This document shows positions 1 through 7,559 of a stretch of DNA of 15,495 nucleotides, piece by piece. The notes beneath the pieces are model-generated. The model saw only the letters and a program-made list of their open reading frames with translations. It was not told where the DNA came from and did not search any database. How positions within the stretch are numbered: position 1 is the stretch's first letter; every line of letters begins with the position of its first letter. The stretch comes from an uncultured Neisseriaceae bacterium (GTDB lineage Bacteria; Pseudomonadota; Gammaproteobacteria; Burkholderiales; UBA11063). Made by a program: the position numbers and the translations under genes. The stretch lies in assembly GCA_937952895.1 (NCBI GenBank), contig CALFYC010000143.1:1-15495 (forward strand). Reading direction: 5' to 3'.

Positions 1-45
1 ACTCATCAGTTAAAAATTGAAGACGGGAAATTGGTTTTAGGTTAA
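1..45 (+). CDS. C-terminal end of an unidentified upstream gene (partial)
   Basis: The first frame is open from the window edge for 14 codons and ends in TAA at 43-45, giving a tail that reads THQLKIEDGKLVLG. The mixed charged and hydrophobic composition is plausible for the end of a soluble protein, but it is too short to assign to a family. It could also be a chance open stretch, because the 130 bases after it hold no convincing gene. Confidence 0.3.
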   Translation, partial: THQLKIEDGKLVLG

Positions 46-226
46 AGTTATGATGTTTTTTTTAGTATTAAGTTCGATTCAAGGTTTGCAAAAAGTTCCT
101 TTTGATTCATTGGAAAAAAAAATAGGTATGGAATAGAGTTAAATAACATGCATTGTTTTTATAAAACAAAAATAAGCGAATTCAGATGATTTTGTTGATT
201 CACAAAAATTTGGTTTTGTTTTTCTT

Positions 227-1246
227 TTGGTAGTGATTCCAACATTAATATTTTTTGGTAGCTTAGTGGCGATCTTATACTTTTTTGGTATTATTCAACG
301 AATTATTGCACTTTTAGCCTTTTTATTGCGTAAAACAGTGAAATTATCTGGAATTGAAAGTTTAATTGTAATTGCAGATATTTTTTTAGGCCAAGCAGAA
401 GGTCCTTTGGTTATTGGTCCATATGTTAAAAATATGACACGCTCTGAACTTGCTTGTGCATTTGTTGCGGGTCTTGCTAATTTATCTGGTTCTACTTTAG
501 GGATCTATTTAAGCTTTTTAAGTGGAGGTGATCATCAACAAACTATTTTATTTGCTAATTATCTAGTAACTGCGACATTTATGAATGCAGCTTCAGCAAT
601 TATTTTTGCTAAAGTTTTATTTCCAGAAACTAATTTTGAAAATGTTTCTACTGAAAAAGTATCAGTTAGTACTCATTTTAGTGCTAATTTATTAGATAGC
701 GTTTTCCAAGGTGCGGTAACTGCACTTAAAGTAGGTGCAACAATGATTGCAAGTCTAATTGCAGTAATTTCAATTGTGCATATGATTGATGGGTTATTGT
801 CTGTAATTGGTGATTGGGTTCATCTTAATAATTCTATAAAATCTTCTACTAATGGAGTTTTTAGTAATTTATCTTTAGAATATATTTTTGGTCAAATTTT
901 CAGAGTATTTGCCTTTTTTATGGGAATTAATTGGCTTGAGACTCTTAATGTAGGCAGTTTACTAGGGCAAAAAGTTGCAATTAATGAATTTGTTGCATAT
1001 GTGAGTCTTGGTCAAATGAAGGCACACAATATTTTATCGAGTAATGCGGTTTTTATCTCGACTTTTGCATTAGCTAGTTTTTCTAATTTTTCATCCATTG
1101 GAATTTCAATGGGTGCATATAGTGTATTAGCTCCAAGTCGTCAAAGTGAATTGGCGGAAATTGCATGGAAAGCTCTATTTGGTGCGGTGTTGGCTGGTTT
1201 TATGACTGCGACAGTTGCTGGATTTTGGCATAATATACTTGGGTAA
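227..1246 (+). CDS. Concentrative nucleoside transporter (CNT/NupC family), 5' end apparently damaged
   Basis: Inner-membrane importer that couples nucleoside uptake to an ion gradient. Family signatures seen are GQAEGPLVI (residues 55-63 from the TTG at 227), the start of the core domain at MTRSEL (70-75), NVGSLLGQK then NEFVAY (about 241-258), and SFSNFSSIGI (284-293). These match the substrate- and ion-binding halves of NupC. The protein is 339 residues against about 400 for the family, so the first transmembrane helices are missing. CNT-like sequence (FVDSQKFGFVFLL) continues in the same frame upstream of the TTG to codon 176, directly after a TAA at 173-175, and that stretch has no ATG. 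No ribosome binding site precedes the TTG. The same frame from 50 to 175 contains three stops. The gene is therefore probably 5'-truncated and may be a pseudogene, although its core is open and well conserved. The symporter-like gene follows 27 nt later. Confidence 0.72.
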   Translation: MVVIPTLIFFGSLVAILYFFGIIQRIIALLAFLLRKTVKLSGIESLIVIADIFLGQAEGPLVIGPYVKNMTRSELACAFVAGLANLSGSTLGIYLSFLSGGDHQQTILFANYLVTATFMNAASAIIFAKVLFPETNFENVSTEKVSVSTHFSANLLDSVFQGAVTALKVGATMIASLIAVISIVHMIDGLLSVIGDWVHLNNSIKSSTNGVFSNLSLEYIFGQIFRVFAFFMGINWLETLNVGSLLGQKVAINEFVAYVSLGQMKAHNILSSNAVFISTFALASFSNFSSIGISMGAYSVLAPSRQSELAEIAWKALFGAVLAGFMTATVAGFWHNILG

Positions 1247-1273
1247 ACATGATCTTAAGAAGGCATAATTGAA

Positions 1274-2845
1274 ATGTATTTACTATCGCTTACAAATATC
1301 GATTATATTTTTATTACTATATTTTTTGCTATAGTTTTTATAATTGCCTATTTATTTCGTCACAAAAATGAAAATAGTCATGAATTTTTAAATGGAGCAA
1401 TTAAGCAAAACGCTATTTTAAATAATCAACTTATCCCAATTGGTTTGATTGAAGTGGTAATTGCTGGGATAATGGGAGCAACCATTGGATTTGTTAGTTT
1501 ATATTATCTAATCCCAATTATTGTCATTACAAATATTTTAAAAGCTCAAATAGCTAAACTTTGCCTGAATGCTAACGTTATTAACCTAAATGAATATATC
1601 ATAAAGCAGTTTGGTAAAGTGAGCGGTATTTGTTTTGCTCTTTTAAATTTTGGACTAATTTTAAGCTTGTTGGTAATAACTAATTTGGTTATTTTTGAAC
1701 TATGCCAATCTATTTTGGGATGGAGTTTTGTAAATAGCATTGTCGGACTTTTGAGTATGACATTGATTTATACTTTAATTGGCGGTAGTCGTGGCGCATT
1801 TTATAATAAAGTATTTTTTTACTTTATTATTCTATTTATGTTATTCGGTGTAATTGTGGTTGGTATCTATCAAATCGGCGGATTTAATTCTTTAATCAAT
1901 AATTTAAGTCAATTATCAGGTAATCAAGGGTATTTGTTTACTCATTATACTAGTATGGATTTAAATGGTAATCTTTTAGTTGGGGTTATTATAAGTTTTA
2001 TTGCAATTGCAGCAATTGAAATAATTAACGCTAATCATGTAACTAATACTATATTAAATGTAACGACTATTTGGACATCTTTAATTAAGATTGTTGTAAT
2101 AGTGTTGTTGGTTATGCCAGGGATAATCGCTATTGCTACTCCTAGTGATCAGGCTACAATTCCAGGCAAACAAATTGTTACGATTCAAGCACAATTTCCA
2201 GATGGGGAAAAAGGTTATGTGGTTAAAGCTGTGGATAATACTAAGAGTGGTGATAACCCAATTTTAGGAATTATTCCTCCACTCCTTAATTCAAATAATT
2301 TAATTGAAAAAGGCCAATATAATTATAGTTTGGCAAACATTGTGCCATTTACACATTATTTTTCAAAGCCCTTGAGGTTTTCTTTATACATGATGTTATT
2401 TGCTCTATTTATGATGGGGATATCGCAAAATTTACTTTTACTTGCAAGAAATGTATTAAATGGTTTATTGCTGCCCACAAATGTCATTCAAAAATATGGA
2501 GAGATTGGCGAGTTATGGGCAATTCGGTTAACCATTCTATTTGGAACTTTGGCTTCAGCATTTATTGCTTATTTTTTTAAAAATTCTTTTGATTTATTAG
2601 CCGCAATATACCTAATATTGAGCTTATTTGTTGCTCCCTTAGTTGCAATTAGCTTATTAGTTATTAATATTAAAAAAGCAATTTCACTATTAATTCCAGT
2701 TCTTTTGACTGAAATTGTAACTATTTTCTTTATTTATTTGTCACATGGTGACAAATCATTCTACGTTCAAGCCAAAATTATAATAGTTGGTTTCCTTGTA
2801 ACTTATATAACTGGTATGATTAGCCAATTATTTATCCAGAAATAA
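1274..2845 (+). CDS. Divergent sodium:solute symporter (SSS/SLC5)-like membrane protein
   Basis: Predicted inner-membrane transporter of 523 residues with about 12-13 hydrophobic segments, starting at 9-28, 53-90 and 115-147. The stretch IYTLIGGSRGAFYNKVFFYF (165-184) followed by GIYQIGGFNSL matches the SSS pattern in which YxxxGGxxAVxxTD is followed by IGGWxxL. PGIIAI (282-287) corresponds to the helix end before the large external loop. That loop (about 288-360) is longer than usual and polar. The helix that should carry the sodium-site serines (SSxDSALNSAATIF in SGLT types) instead reads MMGISQNLLLLARNVLNG (380-397). Substrate and ion coupling are therefore unclear. AGAAGG at 1258-1263 precedes the ATG. 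The stop lies 6 nt before rlmE. A degenerate or repurposed SSS protein fits best, and another APC-fold family is possible. Confidence 0.6.
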   Translation: MYLLSLTNIDYIFITIFFAIVFIIAYLFRHKNENSHEFLNGAIKQNAILNNQLIPIGLIEVVIAGIMGATIGFVSLYYLIPIIVITNILKAQIAKLCLNANVINLNEYIIKQFGKVSGICFALLNFGLILSLLVITNLVIFELCQSILGWSFVNSIVGLLSMTLIYTLIGGSRGAFYNKVFFYFIILFMLFGVIVVGIYQIGGFNSLINNLSQLSGNQGYLFTHYTSMDLNGNLLVGVIISFIAIAAIEIINANHVTNTILNVTTIWTSLIKIVVIVLLVMPGIIAIATPSDQATIPGKQIVTIQAQFPDGEKGYVVKAVDNTKSGDNPILGIIPPLLNSNNLIEKGQYNYSLANIVPFTHYFSKPLRFSLYMMLFALFMMGISQNLLLLARNVLNGLLLPTNVIQKYGEIGELWAIRLTILFGTLASAFIAYFFKNSFDLLAAIYLILSLFVAPLVAISLLVINIKKAISLLIPVLLTEIVTIFFIYLSHGDKSFYVQAKIIIVGFLVTYITGMISQLFIQK

Positions 2846-2851
2846 TATTTT

Positions 2852-3499
2852 ATGGCTAAAGATAAAGTTAAGAAAAATAAACTAGTTAAAGCCTGGGTTA
2901 ATCAACATCTAAATGATCATTATGTTCATCTTGCTCAAAAAGACGGGTACCGTTCACGTGCTGCTTATAAACTACTTGAAATCGATGAAGCACATAAAAT
3001 TTTTGATTATGTAACACGGGTGGTAGATTTGGGGTGTAGTCCTGGAAGTTGGTCACAAGTTTCTACTAAGAAAGTTGGGTCAAATGGGTTAGTGGTTGGG
3101 GTGGATCTATTACCAACAGAGCCAATTAATGGGGCTAATCTTATTCAGGGTGATTTTACGGACAATCAAATTTTAGACATATTGGTATTGGCGCTTGATG
3201 GAAAGGAAGTTGATTTGGTAATTTCAGATATGGCACCGAATCTAAGTGGAATTAAAAATGTTGACCAGGCGAGGCAAAGTTTATTGGTAGAATTAGTTTT
3301 AGATTTTGCTAAAAACTATCTAAAATTTGGTGGCAATTGTGTAATTAAAGTTTTTAATGGCTCAGAATTTAATAAACTTATGGATGAAGCTCGCCAACTA
3401 TTTAATCAAGTCTTAGTGTATAAGCCAAATGCTTCACGTAGCAAAAGTAGTGAAACGTATTTACTCTGTAAAGGTAAGAAAAATCCAGATGTGGTATAA
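2852..3499 (+). CDS. rlmE: 23S rRNA 2'-O-ribose methyltransferase RlmE (FtsJ/RrmJ)
   Basis: SAM-dependent enzyme that methylates U2552 (E. coli numbering) in the A-loop of 23S rRNA at a late step of 50S assembly. The 215 residues match the family length (209 in E. coli). The SAM-binding motif VVDLGCSPGSWSQV is at 57-70. The K-D-K-E catalytic tetrad is complete: K40 (in SRAAYKLLEID), D126 (in ISDMAPN), K166 (in CVIKVFNGSEF) and E201 (in SKSSETYLLC), each offset by two from E. coli. The N-terminus is Lys-rich (MAKDKVKKNK), as expected for an rRNA-binding protein. The upstream symporter-like gene ends 6 nt before the ATG and I see no good Shine-Dalgarno there, so translational coupling is possible. 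ftsH follows, which is the usual proteobacterial order. Confidence 0.96.
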   Translation: MAKDKVKKNKLVKAWVNQHLNDHYVHLAQKDGYRSRAAYKLLEIDEAHKIFDYVTRVVDLGCSPGSWSQVSTKKVGSNGLVVGVDLLPTEPINGANLIQGDFTDNQILDILVLALDGKEVDLVISDMAPNLSGIKNVDQARQSLLVELVLDFAKNYLKFGGNCVIKVFNGSEFNKLMDEARQLFNQVLVYKPNASRSKSSETYLLCKGKKNPDVV

Positions 3500-3500
3500 T
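3492..3500 (+). promoter_or_regulatory. Extended -10 promoter for ftsH
   Basis: TGGTATAAT is a perfect extended -10 element (TGnTATAAT), with the TATAAT at 3495-3500. No good -35 is visible about 17 nt upstream, which is acceptable for extended -10 promoters. The TAA stop of rlmE (3497-3499) lies inside the hexamer. The predicted start near 3507 would give ftsH a leader of about 90 nt. A weak inverted repeat (ACCCT 3516-3520, AGGGT 3538-3542) lies in that leader. Confidence 0.55.
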
Positions 3501-3598
3501 CCATACGGAAATTCGACCCTCTACTGAACAAATATTTAGGGTTTAAAAGAATATATTTAATTATTGTTCTAAAATTAAAATTTTTTGGAATTAAGTTT

Positions 3599-5467
3599 AT
3601 GCGAAATGGAAATGTTTTTAAGAGTTTAATAATTTGGGCAATCATTGGCCTTGGTTTGATGGTTATTTTTAATAAATTTAACGATCAGCATGATAGTAAA
3701 AATAATATTGCCTATTCTCAATTTATTGGTGAAGTTGAAGGTGGTCAAGTAAAAAGTATTACAATTGAAGAAGGTAGCGGACCTAAAAACCAATGGATCA
3801 AAGGTGAGCGTAAAGATGGTAGTAAATTTATTACTTATGCACCAAATGACCCAGAATTGGTAAATGATTTAATTAAAAATAAAGTAACGTTTAGTGCTAA
3901 ACCACAAGAAGAATCATTATTAATGAATATCTTCATTTCATGGTTCCCAATGCTATTATTAATAGCAGTATGGATTTATTTTATGCGTGGTGCTTCCGGC
4001 AGCAAAGGTGGCGGAGGTATTGGTGGAATGTTTAGCTTTGGTAAAAGCCGTGCGAAGATGATTGATCCTAAAGAAAATTTAATTAGGTTTACGGATGTTG
4101 CTGGTTGTGAAGAATCAAAACATGAAGTAATGGAAATTGTTGATTATCTTAAGGATCCAACTAAATATCAAAATTTAGGTGGTAGAATTCCTAAAGGCGT
4201 ATTATTAAGTGGATCTCCCGGTACTGGTAAAACTTTATTAGCTAAAGCTATTGCTGGTGAAGCAAATGTGCCATTTTTTAGTATATCAGGTTCAGATTTT
4301 GTGGAAATGTTTGTAGGGGTGGGTGCATCAAGAGTTAGAGATTTGTTTGAGCAAGCGAAAAGAAGTGCTCCAGCAATTATTTTTATCGATGAAATTGATG
4401 CTGTTGGTCGTCAACGTGGAGCTGGTTTAGGTGGTGGTAATGATGAGCGCGAGCAAACCCTAAATCAGATGTTGGTTGAAATGGATGGGTTCGATACAAA
4501 TACTACAGTAATTGTAATTGCAGCAACAAATCGTCCTGACGTATTAGATCCAGCATTAATGAGGCCTGGTCGTTTTGATCGTCAAGTAGTTGTTCCATTA
4601 CCTGATATTAAAGGTAGAAGCCAAATTTTAAAAGTACATATGCGTAAAGTTCCGATTGCAGCTGATGTTGATGCACAAATTGTTGCGCGCGGAACCCCTG
4701 GTTTTTCAGGGGCTGATTTGGCCAATTTAGTGAACGAGGCTGCTTTATTTGCAGCTCGTCGTCAAAAGAAACTAGTTAATATGGAAGATTTTGAGGATGC
4801 TAAAGATAAAATTATAATGGGTACAGAAAGAAAATCAATGGTGATGAAAGAGGAAGAGCGTAGAAATACTGCATATCATGAATCAGGTCATGCGATTGTG
4901 GCAAGATTAGTTGTAGGTTCAGATCCGGTGCATAAAGTAACAATTATTCCACGAGGTAGAGCTTTAGGCGTAACAATGCAATTACCTGAAGAAGATCGCT
5001 ATGCGTATACTAAAGATTACTTAATGGGACAGATAGCCATTTTATTTGGTGGAAGAGTTGCTGAAGAATTGTTTATGAAGCAAATGACAACTGGTGCAAG
5101 TAATGATTTTGAACGCGCTACCGATTTAGCACGTAAAATCGTTACTAAGTTTGGTATGACTGATGAAATGGGGCCGGTTGTTTATGGTGAAAATGATTCA
5201 GAAATATTTTTAGGCAGAAGTATTACTACACAAAAACATATTTCCGAATCTACAATGCAAAAAATTGATGAAACTATTAGAGCAATTTTAGATAAGCAAT
5301 ACACCCTAGCTAAAACTTTATTAGGTAATAATCGTGATAAAGTTGAATTAATGGCAAAAATGCTTTTAGATAAAGAAACTATTGATAATAAAGATATTGA
5401 TTGGATTATGGAATCTGGCACAAATAAAGCAGAAGTATTAACTCCATCTGGTGATACTAATGCGTAA
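3599..5467 (+). CDS. ftsH: ATP-dependent zinc metalloprotease FtsH
   Basis: Membrane-anchored AAA+ protease that degrades misassembled membrane proteins and short-lived regulators, working as a hexamer facing the cytoplasm. The order of parts is TM1 (about 8-25), a small periplasmic domain, TM2 (about 107-130), a Gly-rich linker (GSKGGGGIGG), then the AAA domain. That domain has Walker A GSPGTGKT (205-212), Walker B IIFIDEID (260-267) and second region of homology RPGRFDR (322-328). The peptidase follows with HESGH (428-432) and a third zinc ligand in ASNDFERATDLA (D503). The 622 residues are within the family range (about 610-650). The Ser in place of Pro in Walker A also occurs in Neisseria FtsH, as far as I recall. 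The ATG at 3599 follows a weak TGGAA. The gene probably has its own promoter at the rlmE stop, and its end overlaps glmM. Confidence 0.97.
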   Translation: MRNGNVFKSLIIWAIIGLGLMVIFNKFNDQHDSKNNIAYSQFIGEVEGGQVKSITIEEGSGPKNQWIKGERKDGSKFITYAPNDPELVNDLIKNKVTFSAKPQEESLLMNIFISWFPMLLLIAVWIYFMRGASGSKGGGGIGGMFSFGKSRAKMIDPKENLIRFTDVAGCEESKHEVMEIVDYLKDPTKYQNLGGRIPKGVLLSGSPGTGKTLLAKAIAGEANVPFFSISGSDFVEMFVGVGASRVRDLFEQAKRSAPAIIFIDEIDAVGRQRGAGLGGGNDEREQTLNQMLVEMDGFDTNTTVIVIAATNRPDVLDPALMRPGRFDRQVVVPLPDIKGRSQILKVHMRKVPIAADVDAQIVARGTPGFSGADLANLVNEAALFAARRQKKLVNMEDFEDAKDKIIMGTERKSMVMKEEERRNTAYHESGHAIVARLVVGSDPVHKVTIIPRGRALGVTMQLPEEDRYAYTKDYLMGQIAILFGGRVAEELFMKQMTTGASNDFERATDLARKIVTKFGMTDEMGPVVYGENDSEIFLGRSITTQKHISESTMQKIDETIRAILDKQYTLAKTLLGNNRDKVELMAKMLLDKETIDNKDIDWIMESGTNKAEVLTPSGDTNA

Positions 5468-6773
5468 ATATTTTGGAACCGATGGAATTCGTGGTAGGGT
5501 TGGTGAATTTCCTATAACCCCTGATTTTGCTATGAAATTAGGATATACAGTAGGTAAGATTCTAGCACGAACAAATAAATCTCCTTCGGTTTTAATTGGG
5601 AAAGATACGCGAATTTCTGGTTATTTATTTGAATCAAGTTTAGAAGCTGGATTTTCTTATGCCGGGGTTAATGTCTATATGGCAGGTCCAATACCAACTC
5701 CAGCTGTGGCTTATTTAACTCGTGCTTTAAGATTATCTGCAGGTGTAGTAATTAGTGCATCACATAATTCATATATAGATAATGGGATTAAATTTTTTTC
5801 AGAAAATGGGAGTAAATTCCCAGATAGTTTTGAATTACAAATTGAAAAAGAACTAGATTCAGAGATGCAAAAAGCTGATGAATTAGGTAAAGTAATTCGT
5901 CTAGAAGATGCACGTGGGCGTTATATAGAATTTTGCAAAAGCAATTTTTCGCAAATGTTGGATCTTAAGAATTTAAAAATTGTATTAGATTGTGCCAATG
6001 GTGCAACTTATCAAGTTGCACCAAATATTTTACGCGAATTAGGCGCTCAGGTGATTAGTATTGGGGTATCTCCAGATGGAGTAAATATTAATTATGAGTG
6101 TGGTTCTACTCATCCTGAAAGTTTAATTAAAGCTGTAATTCAACATAATGCTGATCTTGGAATCGCTTTCGATGGTGATGGTGATCGGGTATTATTTGTT
6201 GACAAAAATGGACAAATTTATGATGGTGATAAATTATTATATGTAATAGTAAAAGCATATTTAGCTAGTGGTAAAAAAGTTGATGGTGTAGTTGGAACTG
6301 TTATGACCAATTTGGGTTTTGCCAATGCATTATCAAATATGGGAATTAATTTAATCCGCTCAAAAGTTGGGGACCGTTATGTATTAGAAGAATTAATTAA
6401 AAACGGTTGGATTTTAGGTGGAGAAACTTCTGGGCATATTCTATGTCTAGATAAACATACCACTGGCGATGGAATAATTTCGGCACTACAAGTGCTATCC
6501 GCAATAATTATTTTAGGTAAACCACTTCATGAATTAATTGATTGGCAAGGATATCCTCAAGTAATGCTAAATATTAAATTAGCCAATAAAGATATGGATT
6601 GGCATACTTTGTCGCGTAATGCGATTGACGATGCGGTAAAAAATTTAGGGGAATCTGGTCGAGTAATTGTACGAGCCAGTGGTACTGAGCCATTAGTGAG
6701 AGTTATGGTTGAGGCAAAAGATGTTAGTATTGCTAAATCTTGGGCTCAAAAAATTGCTGAGACAATAAAATAA
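5460..6773 (+). CDS. glmM: Phosphoglucosamine mutase GlmM
   Basis: Converts glucosamine-6-phosphate to glucosamine-1-phosphate on the route to UDP-GlcNAc, which feeds peptidoglycan and lipopolysaccharide. The start chosen is the ATG at 5460, giving MRKYFGTDGIRGRVG, the canonical N-terminus. A GTG three codons upstream (5451) would add residues the family lacks. The phosphorylated serine lies in ISASHN (S101), the magnesium loop is DGDGDR (238-243), the sugar-binding loop is GGETSGH, and the phosphate-binding loop is RASGTEPLVRVMVE near the C-terminus. The length is 437 residues (445 in E. coli). Its first 8 nt (ATGCGTAA) overlap the end of ftsH including the stop, so translation is probably coupled. 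TGGTGA just upstream, inside ftsH, can act as the ribosome binding site. Confidence 0.96.
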   Translation: MRKYFGTDGIRGRVGEFPITPDFAMKLGYTVGKILARTNKSPSVLIGKDTRISGYLFESSLEAGFSYAGVNVYMAGPIPTPAVAYLTRALRLSAGVVISASHNSYIDNGIKFFSENGSKFPDSFELQIEKELDSEMQKADELGKVIRLEDARGRYIEFCKSNFSQMLDLKNLKIVLDCANGATYQVAPNILRELGAQVISIGVSPDGVNINYECGSTHPESLIKAVIQHNADLGIAFDGDGDRVLFVDKNGQIYDGDKLLYVIVKAYLASGKKVDGVVGTVMTNLGFANALSNMGINLIRSKVGDRYVLEELIKNGWILGGETSGHILCLDKHTTGDGIISALQVLSAIIILGKPLHELIDWQGYPQVMLNIKLANKDMDWHTLSRNAIDDAVKNLGESGRVIVRASGTEPLVRVMVEAKDVSIAKSWAQKIAETIK

Positions 6774-6795
6774 TTTATATAGATAAGATTTAATT

Positions 6796-7416
6796 GTGGA
6801 AGTTCTTAAATATTTAATTGAATTTTTTACTAACTATGGTTACTTTGCGGTATTTATAGTATTAGTCGCATGTGGCTTTGGTATCCCAATTCCTGAAGAT
6901 GTTACCTTAATTGCAGGTGGTGTGATTTGTGCTATTTCAGCAGATCAAAATAGTTCTCTTCAACCTCATATAATGGTCGTTGTTGCTGTTGCTGGAGTGA
7001 TTTTAGGGGATGGGGTAATGTTTTTTTTAGGTAGAAAACTAGGTCCTAGAGTTACCAAAGTTCCTCTAATTAAAAATTTTATTACAGCAAAAACTTATTC
7101 TAATATTCAAGAAAAAGCTAAGCGTTATGGCGATAAAATCCTCTTTATTGCTAGATTTTTACCCGGTCTTCGTTCAACAATTTTTATTACAGCAGGTGTT
7201 AGTCATCGAGTTCATTGGTGGAAATTTTTACTTATGGACGGTACGGCAGCATTAATTAGTGTTCCACTATTGGTCTATGTTGGATATTTTTTTGCACAAG
7301 ATTTACCAGATGTTTTAAAATGGACAAAACACGGAGAGACAATTGTTATCGGGATTGTTGCAATAGTTATTCTTACAATTTTAGTCATAAATTGGTTAAA
7401 AAAACGTAAAAATTAG
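6796..7416 (+). CDS. DedA/VTT-family inner-membrane protein
   Basis: Polytopic membrane protein of 206 residues. The DedA signatures are present: CGFGIPIPEDVTLIAGG (26-42), an acidic residue in the re-entrant segment at GDGVMFFLGR (71-80), and ARFLPGLRSTIFITAG (119-134) with the conserved Arg residues R120 and R126. Hydrophobic helices occupy about 15-28, 59-78, 150-166 and 183-200, and the tail is basic (LKKRKN). Some DedA proteins move undecaprenyl phosphate or phospholipids across the inner membrane. Which lipid this one handles cannot be read from the sequence. The start is GTG at 6796, 22 nt after glmM, with no strong Shine-Dalgarno. The position behind glmM fits a cell-envelope role, which is inference. 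No clear terminator follows the TAG. Confidence 0.88.
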   Translation: MEVLKYLIEFFTNYGYFAVFIVLVACGFGIPIPEDVTLIAGGVICAISADQNSSLQPHIMVVVAVAGVILGDGVMFFLGRKLGPRVTKVPLIKNFITAKTYSNIQEKAKRYGDKILFIARFLPGLRSTIFITAGVSHRVHWWKFLLMDGTAALISVPLLVYVGYFFAQDLPDVLKWTKHGETIVIGIVAIVILTILVINWLKKRKN

Positions 7417-7425
7417 TTTCACCAC

Positions 7426-7454
7426 TTGATTTTTCAAAATTTATCTTATATAAT
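7426..7454 (+). promoter_or_regulatory. Sigma70-type promoter for the tandem barrel genes
   Basis: TTGATT (7426-7431) and a perfect TATAAT (7449-7454) are separated by 17 bases, the optimal spacing. The predicted start is near 7461, leaving a leader of about 100 nt before the first barrel gene at 7560. This is the best promoter match I found in the window, and it lies immediately after the dedA stop. Confidence 0.75.
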
Positions 7455-7474
7455 GCATCACTCGTTCATATTTC

Positions 7475-7492
7475 ATGTGAGTAAAATCACAT
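7475..7492. promoter_or_regulatory. CRP-type operator palindrome
   Basis: ATGTGA GTAAAA TCACAT is a perfect inverted repeat and fits the CRP/Vfr consensus TGTGA-N6-TCACA exactly (7476-7491). TTT follows on the right, as in the full consensus. Its centre (7483/7484) is about 22 nt downstream of the predicted transcription start. From there it would be expected to repress or block elongation rather than activate, unless a second promoter lies further down. I see no good -10 at the distance needed for activation. The same bases could also fold into a small RNA hairpin. Confidence 0.55.
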
Positions 7493-7500
7493 TTAGATTT

Positions 7501-7523
7501 CAAGTCCAAGTTGGTTGGAATTG
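7501..7523 (+). other. Predicted hairpin in the barrel-gene leader RNA
   Basis: CAA (7501-7503) and TCCAA (7505-7509) can pair with TTGGA (7515-7519) and TTG (7521-7523). This leaves one G-A mismatch and a five-base loop (GTTGG). It lies about 25 nt before the AGGAAG ribosome binding site (7548-7553). It could stabilise the message or affect translation, but the stem is modest and no conservation data are available here. Confidence 0.3.
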
Positions 7524-7559
7524 GGGTTTTGATAAGTTAACATTTATAGGAAGTTTTTT

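Noticed and set aside
114..122. A9 run upstream of the nucleoside transporter as a phase-variation switch
   Set aside because: Changing the run length by one does not join the short upstream frame to the transporter frame. The other two frames meet stops before 230.
2737..2755. Perfect inverted repeat TTTGTCAC-ATG-GTGACAAA inside the symporter-like gene
   Set aside because: It lies in a conserved reading frame (LSHGDKSF), has no T tract and no nearby promoter or gene start. It is probably a chance palindrome, though an operator cannot be fully excluded.
3516..3542. ACCCT...AGGGT as a terminator after rlmE
   Set aside because: The stem is only 5 bp with a 17-base loop, and only a three-base T run follows before A-rich sequence. 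It lies within the presumed ftsH leader.
7426..7437. TTGA-TTTT-TCAA as an FNR box
   Set aside because: FNR sites need TTGAT-N4-ATCAA, so the TTGA/TCAA half-sites are two bases too close here. The TTGATT is better explained as the -35 element.
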